Below, in pieces: positions 26,319 to 36,906 of a stretch of 64,000 bases of DNA; the stretch's first letter is position 1; every line of letters begins with the position of its first letter. The stretch spans positions 93,890 through 157,889 of the forward strand of contig NZ_JAHLPR010000005.1 in assembly GCF_018918005.1 (NCBI RefSeq), written 5' to 3'. Source of the DNA: Paenibacillus sp. MSJ-34 (GTDB lineage Bacteria > Bacillota > Bacilli > Paenibacillales > Paenibacillaceae). The notes under the pieces are model-generated. The model was not told the origin of the DNA and ran no database searches. It saw only the letters and a program-made list of their open reading frames with translations. Position numbers and translations under genes: made by a program.

Positions 26319-26711
26319 TTGAGAAACAGGTCGATCTATTATTATGGTCTCGTATTTTCCATTCTCTGCATCGTGTTTCTCGCGACAACGGTCAAAGCTT
26401 TGGCCGACCGCCAGCCTTTATTTTATTTCTTTATGCTGATTTTCGTCATCGGATTGCTTGTCGGTTATTTTCGCTATTATGTCAGGGTCAAAAGAAAGGA
26501 AATGGCGGATCGGAACAAATGGCAAAAATACGGGCTTTTACTGCTCTTTATTGCGATCTATGCGGTGATTCGATACGGCGTAAGAGAGCTGATTAGCAAC
26601 GAGGTATCCGGTCAAGATTACGGAATTGTGCTAGCTTTCTTTATACTTGGCCTATTTATATCTTATTTCGGTTGTTATTCGTTTTATTTGTGGAAAAGAA
26701 ATGGAGTATGA
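26319..26711 (+). CDS. Small four-helix membrane protein, unrecognised
   Basis: 130 residues from a TTG at 26319 (AAGGAGG 8 bases upstream): LRNRSIYYYGLVFSILCIVF, then segments around PLFYFFMLIFVIGLLVGYF, YGLLLLFIAIYAVIRYGV and AFFILGLFISYFGCYSFYLW. It lies between the two ABC pairs of the operon with tight spacing and may be an accessory subunit. No family recognised. Confidence 0.7.
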   Translation: MRNRSIYYYGLVFSILCIVFLATTVKALADRQPLFYFFMLIFVIGLLVGYFRYYVRVKRKEMADRNKWQKYGLLLLFIAIYAVIRYGVRELISNEVSGQDYGIVLAFFILGLFISYFGCYSFYLWKRNGV

Positions 26712-26724
26712 AGGGGGAAAGATC

Positions 26725-27672
26725 ATGACACAGGCAACGATTCAATCGGCCGCGGAAACGATTTTGGAAGTTTCGAACTTGCGCAAATCGTATGCCAAGA
26801 AACAAGCGCTTCAAGACGTAACCTTCTCGCTCAAGGCGGGAACTTCCTTCGGTTTTCTCGGACCGAACGGGGCCGGGAAATCGACTACAATGAAAATATT
26901 GACGGGAATCGTGAAAGCGGACGGCGGGTCTGCCCGATTGTTCGGACGCGAAATGACGGAGAACCCCGATGCGGTCTCCCGTTACATCGGTTACGTGCCG
27001 CAAGAGATTACGCTGTACGAGAAGCTGAGCGCTTACGACAATCTCGAATTTTTCGGGCAAACATACGGCATTCGCGGCAATGAATTGAAACGGCGCATTT
27101 ACGATGTGCTGGAGAGAACAGGGTTGTCGGAACGGGCCAAGCAGGAGGTGCAGACTTTCTCCGGCGGGATGAAAAGGCGCATCAACATCGCCGCGGCATT
27201 GCTGCACCGGCCGAAGCTGCTCATTCTCGACGAGCCGACCGTGGGCATCGATCCGCAGTCGCGCAATCATATTTTCGATTTGATCCGGGAGTTGAACCGG
27301 GAAGGCGTTACGATCATTTACTCGACGCACTATATGGAAGAAGTGGAAGCGCTGTGCGACGAAGTGGCGATTATGGACCAAGGTTCGGTGAAAGCGATCG
27401 GTCCGCTGGGCGAATTGCTCGAACGCTACGGCCGCAAGGCGATTTATTTGGAAGCGGCCGGCTTGAGCGAGCCGCCGCACGATCCGGATGTGTTCCATGC
27501 GCACAAGGAAGGCTCGGGATGGGTTCTGGAAACCGAGCGGGTCGGTACGGTTATGCAGCGGCTATTGGGGCAAGCGTCGCAGCAACGATGGGATGTCAAG
27601 CAATTGGAAGTGGTTAGGCCGTCGCTGGAAAGCGTCTTTCTGCGCGTCACTGGAACCGCATTGAGAGACTAG
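26725..27672 (+). CDS. ABC-2 exporter ATP-binding protein (DrrA/LnrL-like)
   Basis: 315 residues: Walker A GPNGAGKST, signature FSGGMKRRI, Walker B LLILDEPTVGIDPQSR, switch STHYMEEVE, and a C-terminal extension of the drug-exporter type. The TVGIDPQSR form is common in DrrA and linearmycin-resistance ATPases. ATG at 26725 after GGGGGAAA. Followed 16 bases later by its permease. Confidence 0.9.
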   Translation: MTQATIQSAAETILEVSNLRKSYAKKQALQDVTFSLKAGTSFGFLGPNGAGKSTTMKILTGIVKADGGSARLFGREMTENPDAVSRYIGYVPQEITLYEKLSAYDNLEFFGQTYGIRGNELKRRIYDVLERTGLSERAKQEVQTFSGGMKRRINIAAALLHRPKLLILDEPTVGIDPQSRNHIFDLIRELNREGVTIIYSTHYMEEVEALCDEVAIMDQGSVKAIGPLGELLERYGRKAIYLEAAGLSEPPHDPDVFHAHKEGSGWVLETERVGTVMQRLLGQASQQRWDVKQLEVVRPSLESVFLRVTGTALRD

Positions 27673-27688
27673 GGGAAGGAGAATAGAG

Positions 27689-28834
27689 ATGAAGGCGATT
27701 ATTGTCAAAGAATTAAAGCTCATACGGAAAGATAAGCGCAGCTTCTTCTTCCTGCTGCTGATGCCGATCTTGTTTATTGTTATGTTCGGAACGGTGTTCG
27801 GCGTCGGCTCCAATGATTCTTTTTCGATTGAGATTCAAGCCGTTGACCAAGACGGAACGGAGGCGTCGCGGGCGTTCCTCGGCCAAGTGGGACAGGCGAT
27901 GACAGTGAGCCTGGAGGAAGCAGCCAGCTTGAACGACCAGATCGACCGTATCAAGCAAGGGCAGTTCTCGGCCGTTCTGGTCATTCCAAGCGGCTTTGAA
28001 ACAGCCATGAAGAAGGGGGAAGTTGCGGGCATTCAACTGTACGAGGATCCTGCGGCCCAATCTTCTCTTGCGCCAATCCAAGCGATATTGAACGGCATCT
28101 CCAATGAATACCGTGAACAGAAACTGTCCCATGCGCTGATCGCCAAAGGAGAGACGAAAGCCCAAGCGGAGCAAACGCTGGCTTCTCCCATCCGTATCGA
28201 TCATGTGCCAACATCGTCCGAGCGCGTGGATGTGATCGCTCAACTCGTCCCGGGCATGACGGTGATGTTCGTATTTTTCATTATGATTACGATGTCGCGG
28301 CGGTTTTTCGAAGAGAAGAAGAACGGGCTGCTGGCAAGAGTCCGCAGCACGGCCGTCAAGCCGCTTCAGTACTTGATCGGCATGTGGGTTCCGTTCGTGC
28401 TGACCGTGATCGCGCAATGCGTCGTCCTGTTCGCTTTCGGGCATTTCGTCTACCATTTGAATTTGGGAGACGTGGCGGCGCTCGCGATCATCGTCGCGGC
28501 GTTAAGCATTGCAGGAACCGGCATTGGGCTAGGCTTGTCGTTCATCGTCCCCGGCGAGGGTGCGGCCATGGTGACCACCCAGCTCATTGCGACGGGCGGC
28601 GCGATGATTGGCGGATTGTGGATGCCCTCTTACCTGATGCCGCCATTCGTTCAAACGATCGGCCATTTCACGCCGCAATATTGGGCGCAGCATTCCTTGC
28701 AGAATGTCATGGCGCACGGCGCCCATATCGGCGACGTCATGGGGCCGGTACTCGTGCTGCTGACATTCGGGCTGGCAGGGCTGGCCGTAGCCGTCGTCAG
28801 ACTGCCCGGATATATGCGTTCCGCATCGAACTAG
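27689..28834 (+). CDS. ABC-2 exporter permease with large outer loop
   Basis: 381 residues: one membrane segment (KRSFFFLLLMPILFIVMFG), an outside domain of about 170 residues, then five more membrane segments, the ABC2_membrane_3 layout of DrrB/LnrMN-type permeases. AAGGAG precedes the ATG. Ends 11 bases from the convergent yhgE-type gene; no terminator hairpin is visible between them. Confidence 0.9.
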   Translation: MKAIIVKELKLIRKDKRSFFFLLLMPILFIVMFGTVFGVGSNDSFSIEIQAVDQDGTEASRAFLGQVGQAMTVSLEEAASLNDQIDRIKQGQFSAVLVIPSGFETAMKKGEVAGIQLYEDPAAQSSLAPIQAILNGISNEYREQKLSHALIAKGETKAQAEQTLASPIRIDHVPTSSERVDVIAQLVPGMTVMFVFFIMITMSRRFFEEKKNGLLARVRSTAVKPLQYLIGMWVPFVLTVIAQCVVLFAFGHFVYHLNLGDVAALAIIVAALSIAGTGIGLGLSFIVPGEGAAMVTTQLIATGGAMIGGLWMPSYLMPPFVQTIGHFTPQYWAQHSLQNVMAHGAHIGDVMGPVLVLLTFGLAGLAVAVVRLPGYMRSASN

Positions 28835-28845
28835 CGGAATAACGC

Positions 28846-30996
28846 TTAATGGATCAGCCCGCTCTCCTTCGCCTTGCGAACGAAGCGGGCGCTTGCTTTG
28901 TTGATCGGCGTTTTAAGCGCCAGGCCGATCACGAGCGCGATTCCCGCGTAGACCGCCATCATGATCAAGTCGCGCCACACAATATCCCACAGGATGCCGC
29001 CGACGGCTTCCCGCATCATGCTAATGGCGTAGGTAAACGGCAAATAGGGATAAATGGCTTGGAAAAAAGGCGGCGTCACCTGGATCGGGAACGTGCCGCC
29101 GGAGCCGGCCAACTGCAGCACGAGCAGCACGATCGCCATCGCTTTGCCGACATTGCCGAACACCGATACCAGCGTATATACGATCAACATGAATACGAGG
29201 CTAAGCAGCAATCCGAAGCCGATAAACCATATCTTGTTCAGCACGTATGCGCCCAACAAGTAAATATCGCCGAGCGTGACGAACAGCGCCTGCAATAAGG
29301 CGATCGTTGCGAAGGTGAAGTATCTTCCGAAATAGATTTGCACGTTGGTAAACGGCTTGCTTCCGTTATGGACGTCCACCGTCAGCAAGGAGACGAGGAG
29401 CAAAGCGCCTACCCATAACGAAAGCGTCGTAAAAAACGGCGACATCGCCGAACCGTAGTTCGGAATCGGGTATAGTTTCGTTTCTTTCAAAACGACGGGC
29501 TCGGCGAAAAACTCGCTCTCTTTTTCAAAATTATGCTTTAACAACGAAATGATCTCTTCAATTTCTCCTCGCGCTTGTAACGCCCTCATTTTGTCCGCGA
29601 TATCTTTTATTTTCGCTTGGACGAAGGGCAGTTCTTTTTGAATGGCCGCAATCTCATCTTGTCCTATCGCTAGAATCCGGGAAGCGTCCTTCAAGATTTG
29701 GTCTGCGTCCGGCACCCGGGCAAGCGCCCCCGCAAGCAGGGATTGCGCCGAATCGACCGCATTCTTGGCGTTTCCCAGCCCCTCAAGCACTTTCGGCTTG
29801 ATTTCGCGATCGTACCGGTCCAGCAAGTCGCCGGTCAGCGCCGCCGTTTCCTCGGCGAGCCGCTCGAACCGGTCGACGAGCTCGGCGGAGGCGGCTTCTC
29901 CGCGGCCGATGGCGTCCTTCAGTTCCGCTGCGATCGTTTGCTGCTGCTCCAGTCTCGTTCGGATCTGCTGCAGCTTATTCGTCACGGAGGTGAACGGAGC
30001 GCCCGGCGTGTAGCGGTTCAGCCTGTCGAACCAGCCGCTCAGCCCGTCTGCTAACGTTATAGCCGTGCCCAGCCGCCTTGCGGCTTGATCCAACACCTGA
30101 ACGGCAAGCGACGGGTCCGTATTGGCGTCGCGGAGGATCGAGGCGACTTGCGCCATCGCGAGCGCGGTTTGCTGCAGCGACCCGAGATCCTGTTTGATAT
30201 AAGGGGATATGGCCTCGACTCCTTCCCGGCTGTACCCGAGAAGCTGGCTTAGGCCGCGCGAGAAGTTCTCCGCCTTTTTGCCGATCTCGACGATCGCGGG
30301 GAGATTGGCCTGCGCTTCGCCGACGATTTGATTCGCTTTAGTGACGTCGTTCAACGCCGTACTCACCGTGCGATTGATTTCGGGAAAGGAAGCCTCCAGG
30401 CGAAAGACCAAATTTTTTACCTTTTCGATCGTCGGCAATTCGTTCTTCAATTCAACGCCCAGTTCGTTAAAAGCTCTGAAAATGGCCCCGTTGGCCGTTT
30501 TCACAAAATTGGAGCTAACTTGATCGATAATGTTCGAGGCACCTTTGGATGTGATTTTCGGAGCGACGGCGTTAATTTTTTCGTTGACATAATAGAAAAT
30601 TTCCGCCTTGACCGGTTCGTTGGACAGCACCGTGGCGATTCGTCCGGAGAATTCCTCGGGAATGACGATGCTGGCGTAGTACGTCCCATGCTTGACGCCG
30701 GATAACGCTTCTTCCTCGTCCACGAACGTCCAGCCGATTTGCCGGTTCTCCCGCAACGAAGCGACGATTTCTTTCCCGATATTGATGGGCCTATCCAGTA
30801 TGGTTGCTCCCCGGTCGTTGTTGGCCACCGCGATTGCGATGCCTCGGGTGTTGCCGTAAGGGTCCCATGACGCTTCGATATTAAACCAGGCGTAAAGAGA
30901 AGGCAGGATGGCGAGCCCGGACAGGATGACTGCCGCTGCCCAATTTCGTACGATATGTTTTAAGTCCGTTATGTAAAGAAACCAAATGTTTTTCAT
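28846..30996 (-). CDS. YhgE/Pip-family membrane protein
   Basis: 716 residues: N-terminal membrane segment (AAAVILSGLAILPSLYAWFNI), conserved YGNTRGIAIAVANND after it, a long extracytoplasmic coiled-coil-rich region (about 180-530), and five or six C-terminal membrane segments. This is the YhgE/phage-infection-protein architecture, related to type VII-associated EsaA and to ABC-2 permeases. Its role is unclear; in lactococci Pip is a receptor for c2-type phages. Transcribed towards the ABC genes and may serve with them in envelope traffic. Confidence 0.9.
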   Translation of the reverse strand: MKNIWFLYITDLKHIVRNWAAAVILSGLAILPSLYAWFNIEASWDPYGNTRGIAIAVANNDRGATILDRPINIGKEIVASLRENRQIGWTFVDEEEALSGVKHGTYYASIVIPEEFSGRIATVLSNEPVKAEIFYYVNEKINAVAPKITSKGASNIIDQVSSNFVKTANGAIFRAFNELGVELKNELPTIEKVKNLVFRLEASFPEINRTVSTALNDVTKANQIVGEAQANLPAIVEIGKKAENFSRGLSQLLGYSREGVEAISPYIKQDLGSLQQTALAMAQVASILRDANTDPSLAVQVLDQAARRLGTAITLADGLSGWFDRLNRYTPGAPFTSVTNKLQQIRTRLEQQQTIAAELKDAIGRGEAASAELVDRFERLAEETAALTGDLLDRYDREIKPKVLEGLGNAKNAVDSAQSLLAGALARVPDADQILKDASRILAIGQDEIAAIQKELPFVQAKIKDIADKMRALQARGEIEEIISLLKHNFEKESEFFAEPVVLKETKLYPIPNYGSAMSPFFTTLSLWVGALLLVSLLTVDVHNGSKPFTNVQIYFGRYFTFATIALLQALFVTLGDIYLLGAYVLNKIWFIGFGLLLSLVFMLIVYTLVSVFGNVGKAMAIVLLVLQLAGSGGTFPIQVTPPFFQAIYPYLPFTYAISMMREAVGGILWDIVWRDLIMMAVYAGIALVIGLALKTPINKASARFVRKAKESGLIH

Positions 30997-31139
30997 CGCG
31001 TCCCGGCGCCCCCAACGATTTCCTTTTCGTTATATTGTTGCATAAAGGACGGAGAACTATCCTTCCCAAGCGTATTGAAACGGCGTCGGTTTCATATCGT
31101 ATTCAGTGTTATAGATTCCGGAAGGAAAGGAAGACGAAC

Positions 31140-31964
31140 ATGTACAATGAATCGCAAACCGAGCTCATGCGGGAGCTTGCCGTCGTCGAGAAGTGGGAGA
31201 TAGAGCAGCGGGATTTGTGGTTCTGGGAGAAGCTTGGCCGATTGCCGTTCGTTCTGTTGGACCGGTTGACGCCGAAATTTTTGCAGGACAAAATCGGGCA
31301 AATCATCGACGAGATCGGCGCTTACGTACAGACCGGCGGCCGATACTTGGTCAATGAGAACGGCATATTGCGGCAGTTGGAGCGTCAGGCGAGGCAAACC
31401 TATGGGCAAGCGGATGCGGTAACGTTGGATAATGCGCATTCTTTACCGCTCGGCGCGATGGATAGGACGGCGGCGGAATTGCAGCATTCGCGCAAAAATA
31501 TGGCCTTTTTCCAAGGGGCTACGACAGGCTTCGGCGGTTTGTTTACGCTCGCCATCGATATTCCCGCCTTGCTCGGGCTCTCGCTCAAAGTATTGCAGGA
31601 AACCGCCATCTGCTACGGCTTCGACCCGAACGATCAAGCCGAACGTGTCTTTATCGTCAAATGCTTGCAGTTCTCTTCTTCGGATATTGTCGGCAAGCAG
31701 GCGATTTTGGACGAGCTGGCGTCTTTCGACGGCGAGCTGCGCCATCAGCAGGTCGTCTCGCAGCTTCAAGGCTGGAGGGAAACGATTACGGCGTATGTCG
31801 ACAACTTCGGTTGGAAAAAGCTGTTCCAGATGATTCCGGTCGCCGGCATGGTATTCGGCGCGTTTCTGAATAAATCGACGGTGGAGGATGTAGCCGAAAC
31901 AGGGAAAATGCTGTACCGCAAGCGGAGAATTCTGATCAAGCTGGGGGCAGCCGACCAAGTGTAG
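31140..31964 (+). CDS. EcsC-family protein
   Basis: 274 residues from ATG at 31140 (AAGGAAAGGAAG upstream). Contains KFLQDKIGQIIDEIGAYVQTGG, GATTGFGGLFTLAIDIPALL and the C-terminal IPVAGMVFGAFLNKSTVEDVAETGKM, a glycine-rich amphipathic region conserved in EcsC proteins. In B. subtilis EcsC is the third gene of the ecsABC locus, but its function is unknown; here no ecsA/ecsB are adjacent. Divergent from the YhgE gene. Confidence 0.85.
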   Translation: MYNESQTELMRELAVVEKWEIEQRDLWFWEKLGRLPFVLLDRLTPKFLQDKIGQIIDEIGAYVQTGGRYLVNENGILRQLERQARQTYGQADAVTLDNAHSLPLGAMDRTAAELQHSRKNMAFFQGATTGFGGLFTLAIDIPALLGLSLKVLQETAICYGFDPNDQAERVFIVKCLQFSSSDIVGKQAILDELASFDGELRHQQVVSQLQGWRETITAYVDNFGWKKLFQMIPVAGMVFGAFLNKSTVEDVAETGKMLYRKRRILIKLGAADQV

Positions 31965-32159
31965 CGGACGCCGGAGGAAAAGCGTCATTCATCACTAGCG
32001 ATGCATGGAATGTTTTGTTGCGTTTCAGGCCGATGGCGCGGCGCCAAGGGATGAGCTCCGCAAACCGGATACATTCTCAGGCCGATCGCGCCGTGGCATC
32101 GGGTCAAAATACGGTCTTGTGCACCGTTCATTTCCCTAAACCGACGAATGGGGCCGCAC

Positions 32160-32336
32160 ATGTTGTACGGAATACAACATAATGAGGGATATAAAGGCAT
32201 ATAAAGAGCATTTATGCTGCACTTTGTACAACATTATCGCCGATAAAAGGGCACGATAGCCCGTTTTGCCACCAGCATGCTGTAAAAACTACAACATAGG
32301 CATCATGAATATATGGGGAGGATGTGAAATGTTGTA
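32160..32336. repeat. Five copies of the octamer TACAACAT/ATGTTGTA
   Basis: ATGTTGTA at 32160-32167 and TACAACAT at 32173-32180 form a perfect dyad with a 5-base centre; further TACAACAT at 32227-32234 and 32290-32297; ATGTTGTA at 32329-32336. Five exact octamers in 177 bp of DNA without a clear gene (the gap is 31965-32471) are far beyond chance. They look like sites for one unknown DNA- or RNA-binding factor. The gap contains nothing else I can name besides the gdhA terminator. Confidence 0.6.
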
Positions 32337-32409
32337 TTTTATGCAGGATAGATCCCCGCTTTCGCAGGCAGGACGACATTATTCCTATCAAAGTGAGGAA
32401 CCGACCATC

Positions 32410-32456
32410 GCAAAACCGCCCCTCGTCATGTCATGCAAGACATGGAGGGGCGGTTC
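32410..32456 (-). terminator. Terminator of gdhA
   Basis: On the minus strand AACCGCCCCTC (32455-32445) pairs with GAGGGGCGGTT (32424-32414), then TTTTG. Strong 11-bp stem directly after the glutamate dehydrogenase gene. Confidence 0.88.
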
Positions 32457-32471
32457 AAGTTTCGATATAGA

Positions 32472-33866
<1,395 letters not shown>

Positions 33867-33898
33867 TTAATAATACAAAGATTTCGCCCGGTCGGGTT

Positions 33899-33963
33899 CA
33901 CGTTGTGAGAATTCCTTCTCACGTTGTAAGATTATCTTACATTATGCATAATGATAAATCCAA
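33899..33963 (-). promoter_or_regulatory. gdhA promoter and operator-like sequences
   Basis: On the minus strand TTGGAT (33963-33958), an 18-base spacer and TAAGAT (33939-33934) make a plausible promoter. The spacer holds the perfect palindrome CATTATGCATAATG (33940-33953). The -10 lies in another palindrome, GTAAGATTATCTTAC (33926-33940). In the leader, two CACGTTGT copies (plus strand, 33899-33906 and 33920-33927) lie exactly 21 bases apart, flanking a GAGAA/TTCTC dyad. Such density suggests at least two regulators. Confidence 0.55.
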
Positions 33964-34091
33964 TAGAACGTTAAGATAAAAGTAATAAAAAAAATTAATC
34001 AATGTGTCTTTGTATCGGGTACGGGTGAATAGCGAATAGGCCGAAGTCGGATAATATGGGAATTAGCGGTATTCATTGGAAGGCTTTGCTA

Positions 34092-34120
34092 ATGACAAAG
34101 TGCATAATTATGCATATAAT
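34092..34120 (+). promoter_or_regulatory. Promoter of the OPT-aminopeptidase operon with spacer palindrome
   Basis: ATGACA (34092-34097), 17-base spacer, TATAAT (34115-34120). The spacer contains the perfect 14-bp palindrome TGCATAATTATGCA (34101-34114), well placed for a repressor. Its half-site TGCATAAT recurs in the gdhA promoter 150 bp away. Confidence 0.65.
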
Positions 34121-34153
34121 TTTTTAATATTTACTAATAGAAGGGGAAGAGAC

Positions 34154-35773
34154 ATGGAAAAACAGACTAAGCACGGAAAACATCCAAAAGCGATCGAACC
34201 GTTCACGCTATTGCTGACGGTCGCCACTGCGGTTCTGGGCGCGCTCATCGGGATGCAATTGATTGTCACGTTGGGGATTACGGCCAGCACCTCGATTATA
34301 GGGGCGCTCTTGGCTATGTTGATCGCACGGATTCCCGTTGCGATTTTTCGCAAGTACCGGTCCATTCACCGCCAAAATCTGATTCAGACAGCCATCTCTT
34401 CGGCTACGTACGGTGCGGCTAACAGCTTGCTTATCCCGATCGGGATTCCGTTCATTCTCGGCAAGACGGAATTGATTATGCCGATGTTGATCGGTGCGGC
34501 TCTGGCGATGTTCGTCGATTCGTTTATGTTGTACAGGCTGTTTAATACGGATATTTTTCCCGCAAGCGGCACTTGGCCTGACGGAAGAGCGACCGCGGAA
34601 TCGATTTTCGCCGGCGATAAGGGCGGGAAGAGAGCCGGATTGCTGGGTCTCGGCATTGCCGGCGGCGTGGCCGGCTCCATATTCGGGATCCCGATGTCCG
34701 CTTTCGGCGTCGCGTTTATCGGGAATGTATGGGCGCTCGCCATGTTCGGCATCGGCCTGTTGATTAAAGGATATTCCATGCCGGTGTTGGGCGTGGATCT
34801 GACCGATTCGTACATTCCGCACGGATTTATGATCGGTGCCGGCCTGGTGGCTCTGATCCAGGTTACGATGATCATTATGAAGAAGAAAAAGAAAGACGAT
34901 GGGGACGCAAGTGCAACCGCAGAGGGAAGCGCACAAGAGCACAGCATGGAAAGAAAGTCCAAAACGGAAACATCCCGTTCCCTGATCGTCGGATTCGTAC
35001 TATATCTTATCGTTTCGCTGATCGTTGCGGTGATTGGCGGCCTCATTACCGAAATGTCCGTAGGCATGTTTATCGGATTTATTATTTTCGCCGCATTTAT
35101 GGCGTATGTCCATGAATTGATCGTCGGAATCTCGGCGATGCATTCCGGTTGGTTCCCGGCTTTCGCCGTGGCGCTTATCACATTGATCATCGGTTTGCTC
35201 ATCGGCTTCCCGCCGACGGCTTTGGCTCTGCTTGTCGGCTTTAGTGCGGCGACCGGACCGGCCTTTGCGGATATGGGCTTCGATTTGAAGGCAGGTTACA
35301 TTCTCCGCGGCAACGGCAGCGATCCCGAATTCGAGAAGGACGGGCGGAGACAGCAGTTTACGAGTGCCATGATCGCGTTCGGCATTGCGCTGATTGTTGT
35401 GTTGTTCACGTATAATCACTATTTTGCGCAAGATTTGGTGCCGCCGGTGGACAAGGTATATGCGGCGACGATCGAAGCGGGAGTTTCGGGCGATATCGCG
35501 AAAGAATTGCTGATTTGGGCCATCCCGGGCGCTTTGCTGCAATGGCTTGGCGGGCAAAGACGCCAATTGGGAATTCTCTTCTCGACCGGTTTGCTGCTCA
35601 CGTATCCGGAAGCGGGCTGGGCGGTGCTTGCCGGATTGCTGATCCGCACGATCATTACGAAGTGGAAGGGAGAAGCGGCGGAAGCGCCGATCAGCATTCT
35701 GGCCGCAGGCTTTATCGCCGGGGATGCGTTATACAACTTCTTCAGTTCCGTATTCTCCATGAAGAAAGGGTAA
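34154..35773 (+). CDS. OPT/YSL-family transporter
   Basis: 539 residues with about 13-14 membrane segments and a charged cytoplasmic loop (MKKKKKDDGDASATAEGS) in the middle. The repeated GxxxG-rich helices and the ISAMHSGWFPAF and ATGPAFADMGFDLKAGY stretches fit oligopeptide transporters of the OPT/YSL family, which import peptides or metal chelates by proton symport. First gene of a five-gene operon that ends with an aminopeptidase, which favours a peptide-like substrate. AAGGGGAAG precedes the ATG. Confidence 0.85.
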   Translation: MEKQTKHGKHPKAIEPFTLLLTVATAVLGALIGMQLIVTLGITASTSIIGALLAMLIARIPVAIFRKYRSIHRQNLIQTAISSATYGAANSLLIPIGIPFILGKTELIMPMLIGAALAMFVDSFMLYRLFNTDIFPASGTWPDGRATAESIFAGDKGGKRAGLLGLGIAGGVAGSIFGIPMSAFGVAFIGNVWALAMFGIGLLIKGYSMPVLGVDLTDSYIPHGFMIGAGLVALIQVTMIIMKKKKKDDGDASATAEGSAQEHSMERKSKTETSRSLIVGFVLYLIVSLIVAVIGGLITEMSVGMFIGFIIFAAFMAYVHELIVGISAMHSGWFPAFAVALITLIIGLLIGFPPTALALLVGFSAATGPAFADMGFDLKAGYILRGNGSDPEFEKDGRRQQFTSAMIAFGIALIVVLFTYNHYFAQDLVPPVDKVYAATIEAGVSGDIAKELLIWAIPGALLQWLGGQRRQLGILFSTGLLLTYPEAGWAVLAGLLIRTIITKWKGEAAEAPISILAAGFIAGDALYNFFSSVFSMKKG

Positions 35774-35784
35774 GGTGAGCCAAG

Positions 35785-36843
35785 TTGGCGATCATTGAAA
35801 TCGATGAAAAAATGATGGAAGCGGCTGTGCTGGGCGGAGCCGTGCTCGGAGGCGGCGGAGGAGGCCCGATCGAGGAAGGGCTGCAGCTTGGCAGGCTCGC
35901 ATTGGAAGTAGGACATCCGCAGCTTTTCACCATCGACGAAATGAACGATGACGATTGGGTGGTAACGGTCTCTGCGGTAGGGGCGCCGGCCGCTGCCGAT
36001 CAATATGTGAAGCCGGTCCATTATATAAGGGCTTTGGAGTTATTGACGGACAAGTTGGGCCATAACATATCGGCGATGATTACAAACGAAAACGGTGCGA
36101 GCACGACGGTGAACGGCTGGTTTCAATCCGCCGTAACGGGAATGCCGGTGCTGGACGCGCCGTGCAACGGCCGCGCGCATCCGACGGGAAGCATGGGTTC
36201 CATGAATCTGTCGGAACTGGAGTCCTACGTTTCCGTGCAAGGCGCAGCCGGCGGCAAGGGCAAACGTTATACCGAACTATGCGCTTCCGGTTCGGTAGAA
36301 CATGTATCAACGCTTGTAAGACAAGCTTCCGTCGAAGCGGGCGGCATGATCGCGGTGGCGCGGAATCCGGTGCAAGTGTCGTATGTGAAGGAGAACGGAT
36401 GTCCCGGCGCGATCAGCCAAGCGATTCGCATCGGACAAGCGATGCAATCGCATCAAGGGTTGCAGGCCGTGGAAGCGGTCGCCTCTCTGCTGGGCGGACG
36501 TTTGGTGGACGTCGGGCAAGTGACCGAATTCGAGCTGCGGACGACCGGAGGGTTCGATGTAGGATTCGTCAAGATCGGTTCGCTCGAGATGACGTTCTGG
36601 AACGAATACATGACGCTCGAGGCTCGCGGCGAACGGATCGCCACGTTTCCGGACTTGATCATGACCTTCGATGCCGAGAGCGGGTTGCCGCTGGAATCGG
36701 CCCGGATCGGTAGGGGCCGGAATGTTGCCGTTATCGCCGTACCGAGGCATAACTTGATTTTGGGGGCGACGATGCGCAATCGGAAGCTGCTGCAACCGAT
36801 CGAGGAGATTGTCGGCAAGCCGATTTTATCGTATATATTGTAG
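35785..36843 (+). CDS. DUF917-family protein (hydantoinase/thiohydantoin-related)
   Basis: 352 residues. N-terminal VLGGAVLGGGGGGPIEEGLQ and later SAVGAPAAADQYVKP, CNGRAHPTGSMGSM and PGAISQAIRIGQAM are the DUF917 signatures (Pfam PF06032, which as I recall is now tied to S-methyl-thiohydantoin desulfurase). The family is often near hydantoinases and transporters. Two Cys in the CNGRAH and NGCPGA stretches may matter. TTG start with AAGGTGAG upstream, 11 bases after the OPT gene. The reaction in this operon is unknown. Confidence 0.8.
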   Translation: MAIIEIDEKMMEAAVLGGAVLGGGGGGPIEEGLQLGRLALEVGHPQLFTIDEMNDDDWVVTVSAVGAPAAADQYVKPVHYIRALELLTDKLGHNISAMITNENGASTTVNGWFQSAVTGMPVLDAPCNGRAHPTGSMGSMNLSELESYVSVQGAAGGKGKRYTELCASGSVEHVSTLVRQASVEAGGMIAVARNPVQVSYVKENGCPGAISQAIRIGQAMQSHQGLQAVEAVASLLGGRLVDVGQVTEFELRTTGGFDVGFVKIGSLEMTFWNEYMTLEARGERIATFPDLIMTFDAESGLPLESARIGRGRNVAVIAVPRHNLILGATMRNRKLLQPIEEIVGKPILSYIL

Positions 36844-36906
36844 AGGGAAGGTTTATGCCCCGATTCGCATTTTTCCGTATTTACTTATAAAAGGAGTTTG
36901 TAAGCC

